This document shows, in pieces, positions 1 through 6,222 of a stretch of 15,724 nt of DNA. The notes under the pieces were generated by a model. It was not told where the DNA came from. It was given only the letters and a program-made list of their open reading frames with translations, and did no database searches. The stretch spans positions 1-15,724 of the forward strand of contig DATMOG010000102.1 in assembly GCA_035568375.1 (NCBI GenBank), given 5' to 3'. Every line of letters starts with the position of its first letter. Position 1 is the first letter of the stretch. Both the position numbers and the translations under genes were made by a program. The DNA comes from JACDET01 sp035568375. GTDB taxonomy: Bacteria; Patescibacteriota; Microgenomatia; Levybacterales; UBA12049.

Positions 1-72
1 ACTCTTATGAGAAGATTCAATGTTGGCCATGAGTATTACTGTAAGCTATATTCATTCGTTCGTAAGCCATAG
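1..72 (+). CDS. Possible 3' end of a gene entering from the left (partial)
   Basis: Frame 1 is open from the first base to a TAG at 70-72 and reads 23 residues, ending in a basic and aromatic tail (RRFNVGHEYYCKLYSFVRKP). The codons look ordinary for this genome. The tail resembles the last beta-strand of many class I methyltransferases, but the fragment is far too short to assign. It could equally be chance. No recognisable terminator follows it before the next gene. Confidence 0.3.
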   Translation, partial: TLMRRFNVGHEYYCKLYSFVRKP

Positions 73-206
73 GGAAGTTTAACAAATGTAAACAGAGGTT
101 GTAAATAATTGTAATCAGCTTACTGGACAAAAGCTTGAGGAGTAAAAGAACGGTTAGGATAATCCTGTAACATTATTACAAGATGCCTCGCGCAGCAACT
201 AACTTG

Positions 207-215
207 TGATAAAAT
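207..215 (+). promoter_or_regulatory. Extended -10 promoter, leaderless start of the EamA gene
   Basis: TGA followed by TAAAAT (210-215) forms an extended -10 element. The expected transcription start, seven bases downstream, is base 222, the A of the ATG. No -35 box is visible at normal spacing, which fits an extended -10 promoter, and there is no Shine-Dalgarno sequence. Confidence 0.5.
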
Positions 216-221
216 CATAAA

Positions 222-1115
222 ATGAGTAAAAATACATCCAAAAAAAAAGGTATATTGTTACTTCTTTTAGCTGCATTTCTCTACAGTATTATGCCAGTAC
301 TGATCCGTTTGATTGGAAATAATGGAATTCCACCTATTTCGCAAGTATCGCTTCGTTATACTATCGCCTTTCTATGCGCACTTATTTACTATATTGTCAT
401 TGCTAAAGCAAAATTTTTCCTTCCTAAAAAACATGTTCCTCTTTTACTCTTTGCTGCAATTGTTGGCTATGGCCTAACTAACGTCTTTTATACTATCGGC
501 ATCTTGAATACACTTGTTAGTACCACCTTATTTCTTTTCTACACGTACGCTATTATTGCCCCAATCCTAGGATTCTTTTTACTAAAGGAAAAAGTGAATA
601 AGTTCAATATTATTTCATTAGCCTTAAGTTTTATCGCACTGATACTTCTTTTTCAACCAACAGCATTTGTGACATGGAAGATTGGCGGAATTTTTGCAAT
701 CCTTTCAGCACTCGCAACAGCATTATACCTCATTGCACGAAAGAAACTACATGAATATCGAGCAAGCTATATGATGCTCATAAATACATTCTTAGGGATG
801 CTTTCAATCGGAATTCTGGGAATAATTCTAGAACATTCCTTTTATTTTCATGGCGGGATATTGCATGTTTCACCAAGCACATGGTTCGTAACTATTCTCT
901 TTGGAATTGATAATTTTGCTGCTTGGCTTGCAATGACAAAAGGATTTGAATACTTTCAAGCAACATCATCTAGCCTTATTCTTTTATCTGAGCTTATTTT
1001 TGGTATTTTCTTTGCTTTTCTCTTTTTTCATGAAATTCCAACATATACAACATTCATTGGTGGTCTGCTCATCATTGTGGCATCAGTAGTAGTTCTCCTG
1101 AAAGGTGAAATTTAA
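222..1115 (+). CDS. EamA/DMT-superfamily transporter
   Basis: A 297-residue polytopic membrane protein with about ten hydrophobic helices arranged as two similar halves, the usual size and layout of EamA (drug/metabolite transporter, RhaT-like) permeases. The first half starts with LLAAFLYSIMPVLIRLI and ends in an FFLLKEKVN segment near residue 125. The second starts near GGIFAILSALATALYLIARK and ends with FLFFHEIPTYTTFIGGLLII, the conserved closing helix pair. Such proteins export or import small metabolites, amino acids or nucleotide derivatives across the inner membrane. The substrate cannot be read from the sequence. The gene stands alone and appears to be translated from a leaderless mRNA. 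The family call is secure; the substrate is unknown. Confidence 0.9.
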   Translation: MSKNTSKKKGILLLLLAAFLYSIMPVLIRLIGNNGIPPISQVSLRYTIAFLCALIYYIVIAKAKFFLPKKHVPLLLFAAIVGYGLTNVFYTIGILNTLVSTTLFLFYTYAIIAPILGFFLLKEKVNKFNIISLALSFIALILLFQPTAFVTWKIGGIFAILSALATALYLIARKKLHEYRASYMMLINTFLGMLSIGILGIILEHSFYFHGGILHVSPSTWFVTILFGIDNFAAWLAMTKGFEYFQATSSSLILLSELIFGIFFAFLFFHEIPTYTTFIGGLLIIVASVVVLLKGEI

Positions 1116-1136
1116 AAAGTTTACAGCACTAGCCAC

Positions 1137-1157
1137 TATCTCAAAAGATAATTTTTT
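1137..1157 (+). terminator. Weak intrinsic terminator after the EamA gene
   Basis: A 5-bp stem (TATCT at 1137-1141, AGATA at 1146-1150) with a 4-base loop is followed by A and six T. The stem is short and AT-rich, so it would be weak, but position and T-tract fit. A second AT-rich 7-bp hairpin (1161-1167 with 1176-1182) follows at once. The rest of this convergent gap, to 1318, holds nothing I recognise. Confidence 0.4.
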
Positions 1158-1318
1158 AACTCTATTTAACTTCAAAAATAGAATTTCTTACAGGAAAAAT
1201 GCACCTCTCCATTAATACAAATGCTTATCCTTCGTATTGACGACTACCATAAATCTGCTTTATCGTAAGCTCTGAGGGAAAATAGTTACATCAATAATTG
1301 AGGATTCAATTCATTCGT

Positions 1319-2053
1319 TTATGACTTAAGTTCCTTAGGAGATAAAGGTGCTATTGTAAGATTCACTCCTACTGGTAGTATGCGAATAGATGCTCGCATC
1401 TGTAATCTTGTTAATTTATTGACATCCGCCTGCACCCCTGCTAATGTGTCATCTTCGACTGAAATCGCAAGGCGAAGAGATAATCTTGGATCAGAAAATG
1501 CTTCACCAAGTTGCGTGATAAACTCATCATAATAGCCAGGAGATTTTGGCATATTATCTACGTAAAGATTCTCGAATCCAACGATTAAACCTAAGACAGG
1601 AAGCTGCTCACCATGCTTATCTATTCTTGTAGTTCTCTTTCTTAAAAAATCGCTAATAGTGATATCTGGCTTAATAGGTTCATTAGGAGTTGACCAAGAG
1701 GCCAATAGTGCAGTAAGGTAAGGATTAGGAGAGTGATATCCATCGTTTGCAGGGGAAATTACGTCAGGTAATAGATCGCTTTCTTCAGGTACAACAACGG
1801 TGGTAACGGAAGGATTCTTAGCTGTCTGCTGTGTATCTACTCTCCCAACTGGCAACAAATCCACTTTAGCTAGATTAATACCAGGAATGGCCAAACCAAG
1901 AAAATCTCTTTTATCTGCAGCCCGCGGCCCATGAACAATTGTTAGTTGGTTTGCTCTCCAAGACAAAAGGAAATCTTCAATTTTGCGTTCTTGATCCTTA
2001 AAGCGAGGAGGTTTAATAACATCAGAAGCGTGAGACCTTTCCGCATTTGCCAT
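1319..2053 (-). CDS. Degenerate P-loop (STAND/AAA-like) protein
   Basis: 244 residues from the ATG at 2053; a TTG at 2059 lies upstream of the predicted transcription start and is rejected. The layout resembles the N-terminal half of a STAND or ORC-like ATPase. A basic N-terminus precedes a strand running into HGPRAADKRDF (residues 41-51), where a Walker A loop should be but the second glycine and the Ser/Thr after K48 are gone. A hydrophobic strand, LPVLGLIVGFENL (151-163), sits where Walker B would be but lacks its acidic end. A sensor-1-like strand (LSLRLAISVEDD) follows. The chain ends at IAPLSPKEL, the motif that normally precedes the helical lid. I infer a truncated, probably non-catalytic NTPase fold. 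It could also be a distant relative of the mitochondrial Yme2/RNA12 ATPase domain. No neighbour explains its role. Confidence 0.7.
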   Translation of the reverse strand: MANAERSHASDVIKPPRFKDQERKIEDFLLSWRANQLTIVHGPRAADKRDFLGLAIPGINLAKVDLLPVGRVDTQQTAKNPSVTTVVVPEESDLLPDVISPANDGYHSPNPYLTALLASWSTPNEPIKPDITISDFLRKRTTRIDKHGEQLPVLGLIVGFENLYVDNMPKSPGYYDEFITQLGEAFSDPRLSLRLAISVEDDTLAGVQADVNKLTRLQMRASIRILPVGVNLTIAPLSPKELKS

Positions 2054-2059
2054 ATGCAA

Positions 2060-2087
2060 ATTATAGGATATAATTGGAGGAAGTCAA
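2060..2087 (-). promoter_or_regulatory. Consensus promoter, leaderless start of the P-loop gene
   Basis: On the minus strand TTGACT (2087-2082) and a perfect TATAAT (2065-2060) are separated by 16 bases. The expected transcription start is 2053, exactly the A of ATG. This decides the start codon of the gene. Confidence 0.75.
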
Positions 2088-2180
2088 GAATCACGAGTGA
2101 ACACTTATTTCAGATTTAACGCATGAAACTCCGAGAAAAAGCATCAGACAAAAAGTTCTTATAGAAAAGATAAGACACCT

Positions 2181-2205
2181 AATGTATACTACCATAGTAT
2201 ACATT
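2181..2205. promoter_or_regulatory. Perfect 11-bp inverted repeat, candidate operator
   Basis: AATGTATACTA (2181-2191) and TAGTATACATT (2195-2205) are perfect inverted copies around CCA. The repeat lies 32 bases before the 7TM gene. A possible promoter for that gene, TATACA (2198-2203) and TACTAT (2222-2227) with an 18-base spacer, would overlap the right arm, giving a predicted start about 3 bases before the ATG. The arrangement suits a repressor site. A weak AT-rich terminator is less likely, because no plus-strand gene lies upstream. Confidence 0.5.
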
Positions 2206-2237
2206 TTAAAAATGTTGGCACTACTATCAGGCACACT

Positions 2238-3140
2238 ATGAAGTATTTCTTTTTAGCTTTTGTACTAGCTTTCATAGTACTCACATCACCATTGTCTGCT
2301 TTTGCGCAAACAGTGTCTCCTAACTTAGCTTCATCTTCAGCTAAAGCTTCTTCAAGTGGACAACAAAGTATAAAAAGAACTAAACAAGCAATAAATGAGA
2401 TTACCAATCCTGCACAGGATAAACAGAAAAATGCAATACTTAATGCATTACGAGAAAAACGGGATACGGCTCATGTGACTATCACAAATATTGTTCCTTT
2501 TGCCATTCAATATGCTGTAATGGCAGGTGTTCCGACAAATACTATTGACCTCATTTTATTATTGCCACTTCTTGCAACCATTGTGGTAGCATTTCGATAT
2601 ATTGTGGGTCTGTCTGGTATTGGTTTGCTTGTACCAATTGCGCTTTCAATAACCTTACTCGCAACTGATGTAACGCCCGGATTTATTATGCTTGCTGCAA
2701 TTATTATTGCATCGCTTGTTTCACGATTTCTTCTGAGACACTTCCCGATTATGCAAATGCCTAAAGTAGCATTATCAATGCTTATGGTATCAATATTCTT
2801 ATTAATTGCACTCACCATTAGTTCTATCTATGGAATCATTGACGTCCGCAATCTATCCATCTTCCCTATCCTTCTTTTTATCTTGCTGAGTGATAGAATT
2901 GTGACACTCTTTTTGGAAAGAGACTTTATTGAAACAATCCAGACAACAGTTATCACGCTTTTCTTAGCAATTCTTGGATTTTTATTACTCACCTGGGGAC
3001 AACTTCGCTTTTTTATGTTAATCTATCCTGAATCTATATTACTTCTTATACCGATCAATATACTGATTGGAAGGTACTTTGGTTTACGGGTAATCGAGTA
3101 CTTGAAATTCGAACCTGTTCTCAGACATGGCAATAAGTAA
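2238..3140 (+). CDS. Secreted-signal 7TM membrane protein, partner of the ATP-grasp ligase
   Basis: 300 residues. A signal peptide (1-24, likely cut after AFA) leads to a polar Ser/Ala/Lys-rich stretch (25-80) of probably extracytoplasmic character. Then comes a seven-helix membrane block from about 100 to 285. The block matches the 7TM domain normally found at the C-terminus of 'inactive transglutaminase fused to seven transmembrane helices' proteins: LLPLLATIVVAFRYIVGL at the first helix, the DRIVTLFLERDFIETI loop (219-234), and IGRYFGLRVIEYLKFEPVL at the end. The transglutaminase-like domain that precedes it in most bacteria is missing; only the roughly 55-residue linker remains. The next gene overlaps by 14 bases, so the two are translationally coupled. 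In other bacteria the family pairs with a RimK-related ligase and a retropepsin-like protease, as here. The molecular function is unknown. Confidence 0.85.
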   Translation: MKYFFLAFVLAFIVLTSPLSAFAQTVSPNLASSSAKASSSGQQSIKRTKQAINEITNPAQDKQKNAILNALREKRDTAHVTITNIVPFAIQYAVMAGVPTNTIDLILLLPLLATIVVAFRYIVGLSGIGLLVPIALSITLLATDVTPGFIMLAAIIIASLVSRFLLRHFPIMQMPKVALSMLMVSIFLLIALTISSIYGIIDVRNLSIFPILLFILLSDRIVTLFLERDFIETIQTTVITLFLAILGFLLLTWGQLRFFMLIYPESILLLIPINILIGRYFGLRVIEYLKFEPVLRHGNK

Positions 3141-4440
3141 ATCAGTGTTGGGCATGAACGCCCGCAATTTTCTTTATATTCGCCCTTTTAATAAGCCATC
3201 AGCAAAACGTATTGCTGATGATAAGTTGGAAACGAAAAAAATCCTCATTGAAAATGATATTCCAACACCATCCTTACTTGCCATATTCTATACGAGAAAA
3301 AATGTCCGTGATTTTGATTGGGATCTTCCAGAAAATGGATTTGCAATCAAGCCCGCTCGAGGTTATGGTGGGAGCGGCATCATTGCATTTAAAAGCTGGC
3401 GACACGGTGTGGGAACAACGGTAAGTGGAGAAGAATATACTATCAAACAACTCGAATCACATATTTTTAACATCCTTGATGGCGCGTTTTCCCTCCAATT
3501 TCTGCCAGATAAAGCTTTTATTGAAGAACGAGTTATCCAGAGTCCTTTTTTCAAAAATATTACACCAGTTGGCCTTGCAGATATTCGTATTATTGTTTTT
3601 CGACATGTTCCCGTTATGGCAATGCTTCGCATCCCAACGCTGCAATCATTTGGCAAAGCAAATCTTCATCTTGGTGCTTTAGCAGTAGGAATAGATTTAG
3701 CAACTGGCATAACAACAAGTGCTACAAGTAAAAGTCGCCTAATTTACTTTATTCCTCAAAGTAAAAAGAAAACTGCAGGCATCAAACTCCCCAATTGGGA
3801 TGATATGCTACTTCTCGCATCGAGAACACAAAATGCAGTTGGCCTAGGTTTTGCAGGGGTTGATTTGGTGATTGATGCAAAAAAAGGCCCTATCGTTCTT
3901 GAAGTGAATGCAAGGCCTGGTTTAAAAATACAAAATGCCAATCTTGCATCTCTTCGCACTCGCCTTGAAAGAATTGAAGACATGGATATTCCAACTTCTA
4001 AAAGAGGTGTAGCAATCGCACAAACACTTTTTGCAGAAAAATTCGCTGAGAAAGTAACAATAGCTCCACAAATACTTCCCGTTGTCTATTCAGTTTTTAT
4101 CAAAACAAAAGATACGGTGAAAGAAATTAAAGCAAAACTCGATACCGGCGCTTATCGTTCATCAATTGATTCGACTCTCGCGAAAGAATTGGAGTTGCCA
4201 ATTAATAAGGAAACTGTGTATATTAAATCAGCAAGCGGCAAAGCCTATCGTCCGACAACACAACTTTCCTTTCAACTTGCGGGAAAAAAAATTACTTCAC
4301 AAGTATCTGTTGTTGACCGATCACATTTAAAGTATCCTATGATAATAGGAAGGATTGATTTGAAAGGGTTTCTTATTAGACCAGAAATTGATCATGAACC
4401 GGATAACGAGTTGGTTGATGAGGTTTTATCAGACAAATAA
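3127..4440 (+). CDS. RimK-like ATP-grasp ligase fused to a retropepsin-like protease
   Basis: 437 residues in two parts. Residues 1-300 match the alpha-L-glutamate ligase-related ATP-grasp family: DDKLETKKILIENDIPTP (about 30-47), the ATP-binding FAIKPARGYGGSGI with K75, AFIEERV, the LADIRIIVFRHVPV strand, and the metal-binding EVNARPG with E259 and N261. Residues about 318-430 are a retropepsin-like domain of the 'ATP-dependent zinc protease'/RimB type. It carries the catalytic DTGAYRSS motif at D339 and a closing YPMIIGRIDLKGFLI. ATP-grasp ligases of this kind join amino acids to a carboxylate. The protease, which needs to dimerise to build an active site, may trim the product or a modified partner. 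In most bacteria these are separate genes; the fusion ties their dosage 1:1. The start overlaps the 7TM gene and has no Shine-Dalgarno. The domain calls are firm; the substrate is unknown. Confidence 0.88.
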   Translation: MAISKSVLGMNARNFLYIRPFNKPSAKRIADDKLETKKILIENDIPTPSLLAIFYTRKNVRDFDWDLPENGFAIKPARGYGGSGIIAFKSWRHGVGTTVSGEEYTIKQLESHIFNILDGAFSLQFLPDKAFIEERVIQSPFFKNITPVGLADIRIIVFRHVPVMAMLRIPTLQSFGKANLHLGALAVGIDLATGITTSATSKSRLIYFIPQSKKKTAGIKLPNWDDMLLLASRTQNAVGLGFAGVDLVIDAKKGPIVLEVNARPGLKIQNANLASLRTRLERIEDMDIPTSKRGVAIAQTLFAEKFAEKVTIAPQILPVVYSVFIKTKDTVKEIKAKLDTGAYRSSIDSTLAKELELPINKETVYIKSASGKAYRPTTQLSFQLAGKKITSQVSVVDRSHLKYPMIIGRIDLKGFLIRPEIDHEPDNELVDEVLSDK

Positions 4441-4461
4441 CATAGTTAACACTCACCAAAA

Positions 4462-4489
4462 CCTAATCCCTCTTTTGAGAAAGATTAGG
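4462..4489 (+). terminator. Hairpin after the ATP-grasp/protease gene
   Basis: CCTAATC (4462-4468) pairs with GATTAGG (4483-4489), and the loop holds a further CTC/GAG pairing. It starts 22 bases after the stop codon, where a terminator would lie, but no T-tract follows. It may be a 3'-end stabiliser or a non-canonical terminator. Confidence 0.4.
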
Positions 4490-4646
4490 GATGAAATCCT
4501 TAAATCCATTTTCTAAATCAAAAAATGAAAACCACCTAATATACATTGGGATAAAAAAATCTCACATCGTCTATGGATCAGGGAAACGTATAAAAAATGA
4601 TACATTTTCTATAATCTTGCATCAATCTCTTCTAAAAATCTGTCCC

Positions 4647-4675
4647 TTGTTAAAAAAATAAAAAAGTTATATGAT
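4647..4675 (+). promoter_or_regulatory. Promoter of the 63-codon orphan gene
   Basis: TTGTTA (4647-4652) and TATGAT (4670-4675) have an ideal 17-base spacer. The expected transcription start is about 4682, which leaves a leader of only 9-13 bases before the two overlapping ATG codons at 4691 and 4695. Confidence 0.65.
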
Positions 4676-4690
4676 AATCGCTATTCTTAT

Positions 4691-4717
4691 ATGAATGGAG
4701 GTGATAAAAATATATAA
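4691..4717 (+). other. Eight-codon upstream frame overlapping the orphan gene start
   Basis: ATG AAT GGA GGT GAT AAA AAT ATA followed by TAA begins about nine bases after the predicted transcription start and overlaps the first codons of the 63-codon gene in a different frame. It contains the Shine-Dalgarno-like GGAGGTGAT. It may be accidental, or it may influence which downstream start is used. Confidence 0.3.
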
Positions 4718-4886
4718 TTTTAGTGAAATATTGAGAAACGGTTTACCCGTAGAAACTAAAGAAGCAATTACGATTGCTACCTTAAAAAGAGCGAAAACAG
4801 TTGCAACTACACCTAGAGAACAAAGAGAAGCTATCGTACTCGGTAGTCAAGCAGCAAGAAGAATTTCCGGTAAAGGTAACCGGTAA
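4695..4886 (+). CDS. Orphan 63-residue basic protein
   Basis: I do not recognise this protein. It is 63 residues, rich in Ala, Arg, Lys, Thr and Glu, mostly helical in character, with no membrane segment and a basic tail (ARRISGKGNR). Codon choice is like that of the neighbouring genes. It has its own promoter (4647-4675) and a hairpin plus T-tract downstream (4928-4950), so it forms a self-contained unit of about 270 bases. The start is uncertain. The ATG at 4695 would be near-leaderless. An 8-codon reading frame starts four bases earlier (4691-4717). The first codons contain TGGAGGTGAT (4696-4705), a near-perfect Shine-Dalgarno whose best-spaced in-frame codon is ATA at 4710. A basic nucleic-acid-binding protein is possible, but this is a guess. 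Confidence 0.6.
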   Translation: MEVIKIYNFSEILRNGLPVETKEAITIATLKRAKTVATTPREQREAIVLGSQAARRISGKGNR

Positions 4887-4927
4887 GTTAAATAGGTACT
4901 TTTTTCTCCTTTCAATTTATTCCTTGG

Positions 4928-4950
4928 TGCCTTTGCAATAGGCATTTTTT
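4928..4950 (+). terminator. Intrinsic terminator of the 63-codon gene
   Basis: TGCCT (4928-4932) pairs with AGGCA (4940-4944), extendable by a G-T pair, and six T follow directly (4945-4950). It lies about 40 bases after the stop at 4886. Confidence 0.6.
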
Positions 4951-5253
4951 GTTGTATCTAAGGTATCGCTCCGATTTGAACATACCTGTCATATTCTTGG
5001 ACTTTATTATATAAATAATAAAAGAGTGCACTCAAATGATTGGCCGGTCATAGCATCAGCCATTTTATTCTACAAATCGAGACTTGATGAACCCCTAGCT
5101 AAAACTCTTATATGCGGAAAGTTATCGATCTTAACTGTAAGCCCACCAATTGGTAGATGTATATAAAGTATAGGGTTTTGTATCTATTATTCAATGAATG
5201 TATACAAAGTTTATCAAAAAATTGAGACTACAAAATTTTATCATTTAAGATGA
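4951..5253. other. Non-coding gap between the orphan gene and the Nudix gene
   Basis: About 300 bases with no supported gene on either strand. Visible structure is an all-A/T 7-bp hairpin (TTTATTA at 5003-5009 with TAATAAA at 5016-5022) and a 10-bp palindrome ACCAATTGGT (5145-5154). There is no tRNA-like arm, no promoter of good quality and no clear minus-strand terminator for the Nudix gene. It reads as ordinary spacer. Confidence 0.4.
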
Positions 5254-5673
5254 TTAACAACCTAATGCTTCAAAGCCTTTGGTAACCCCTCTTCCTTCAG
5301 CATCATTATCTGCAAAATATGTTGCAACTTCCTCTTTATCAATCCATCTAAAATCTGCAAGCTCTTTTCTATTCATCACAATTTTTTGACTAGGATTAAT
5401 CATATGTCCCGTATAGAGAACTTCAATAATATGTTCATTGTTCCCAATCCAAGTAAATTCGTAATATAACTTTTCTATTACTATATCTATCTGAAATTCT
5501 TCTTGTAATTCTCTTTTAAGTCCCTCTTCTACTGTTTCGCCAAATTCTATATGTCCACCTGGCAATTCCCATTTCCCAGGGAAATGTAATTTGGTATCTG
5601 CTCTTTTCCCAATAAGAACTTTTCCATTTTTATGGAGAAAGATACAAGCAGTAATTATTTGTTTTTTATCCAT
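5254..5673 (-). CDS. Nudix hydrolase (MutT-like)
   Basis: 139 residues from the ATG at 5673. An upstream in-frame start at 5697 would precede the predicted transcription start. The Nudix box begins at G40: GHIEFGE, seven residues, then RELQEE. All the metal-binding glutamates (E55, E58, E59) are present, but the usual glycine after EE-x is Q61. WELPGG just before the box is typical of MutT and related NTP pyrophosphatases. These Mg-dependent enzymes cleave X-linked nucleoside diphosphates, often oxidised dGTP or other nucleotides, in the cytoplasm. MutT-like housecleaning is likely, but the sequence does not fix the substrate. The gene is monocistronic, with its own leaderless promoter. Confidence 0.88.
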   Translation of the reverse strand: MDKKQIITACIFLHKNGKVLIGKRADTKLHFPGKWELPGGHIEFGETVEEGLKRELQEEFQIDIVIEKLYYEFTWIGNNEHIIEVLYTGHMINPSQKIVMNRKELADFRWIDKEEVATYFADNDAEGRGVTKGFEALGC

Positions 5674-5679
5674 GTACAA

Positions 5680-5709
5680 ATTATAACAGAAGTTCAAAAT
5701 ACGTTTAAA
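5680..5709 (-). promoter_or_regulatory. Leaderless promoter of the Nudix gene
   Basis: On the minus strand a perfect TATAAT (5685-5680) lies 18 bases from a weak TTTAAA (5709-5704). The expected transcription start is 5673, exactly the A of ATG. The TATAATTTG core recurs at the 2053 and 8040 genes. Confidence 0.65.
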
Positions 5710-5816
5710 CCTTTTGAAGAGATGAAAACTATTCTCTTAAATACATCCTCTCAGGGAAGCTGAAATATTACTACTATAGATAAGGCATTATCAATATTTT
5801 TAGCAGTATACTAAGT

Positions 5817-5840
5817 TATAAAACTGTAACATGTTTTATA
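5817..5840. repeat. AT-rich 8-bp inverted repeat
   Basis: TATAAAAC (5817-5824) and GTTTTATA (5833-5840) are perfect inverted copies around TGTAACAT. The repeat lies in the divergent gap between the Nudix gene and the small plus-strand gene at 5951. It could be an operator or a hairpin; nothing nearby decides which. Confidence 0.35.
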
Positions 5841-5950
5841 TTATCTTTAATCAAAAATTATGTCAATGTTATGTGGAATGAATACTGTGCAGAGGTCAGG
5901 ACATGGTATACATAATCGGCAAAAAATATATCTTCATAAGTGTTTAACGG

Positions 5951-6199
5951 TTGATAAAATTCATTACAAAACGTTTGTTGCGCGATGTAGATGATACCCG
6001 GCATCTATCTAAGAGTGGTCGCAAGATGGGCAATTCTCCAAATAGTAAAATGTGGAGGCTTTTACATATAACAAAAGACGAATTTATCAAGCTCTTAAAA
6101 AATAAGGCTGGAGATGTAACCACTCCATCTAATAAAACGGCTTTTGCTATTAAAAAAAAGTTATTGAGATTAAACAAAAAACACGATAAGATCCTGTAG
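5951..6199 (+). CDS. Orphan small basic protein, start uncertain
   Basis: An open frame of up to 82 residues, strongly basic (many Lys and Arg, ending in KKKLLRLNKKHDKIL), with no membrane segment and no motif I recognise. Codon use looks like real coding sequence. The central part (HITKDEFIKLLKNK) would be helical. The first possible codon is TTG at 5951, directly after an in-frame stop. A TGATAAAAT element at 5952-5960, identical to the extended -10 of the EamA gene, predicts transcription from about 5967, and then TTG at 5975 would be the first usable start. It converges with PepF, 23 bases apart. It may be a small nucleic-acid-binding protein or a gene remnant. Confidence 0.4.
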   Translation: MIKFITKRLLRDVDDTRHLSKSGRKMGNSPNSKMWRLLHITKDEFIKLLKNKAGDVTTPSNKTAFAIKKKLLRLNKKHDKIL

Positions 6200-6222
6200 C
6201 TATACGTTGCTTTTCAGCATTT

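Noticed and set aside
2189..2407. Minus-strand frame overlapping the 7TM gene start
   Set aside because: It is antisense to a signal peptide and Ser/Ala-rich linker, shows no family pattern and has no promoter; it is a shadow.
4596..4612. AAAATG-ATA-CATTTT palindrome before the orphan gene
   Set aside because: Six-base AT-rich arms are expected by chance at this composition, and it does not touch the promoter.
4968..4990. TTGAAC/TTCAAAT resembling a tRNA T-loop
   Set aside because: The flanking bases cannot form a 5-bp T stem, and no acceptor or anticodon arm is nearby on either strand.
5674..5697. Longer Nudix start
   Set aside because: It spans the perfect TATAAT box; the ATG at 5673 is at the predicted transcription start and fits the family length.
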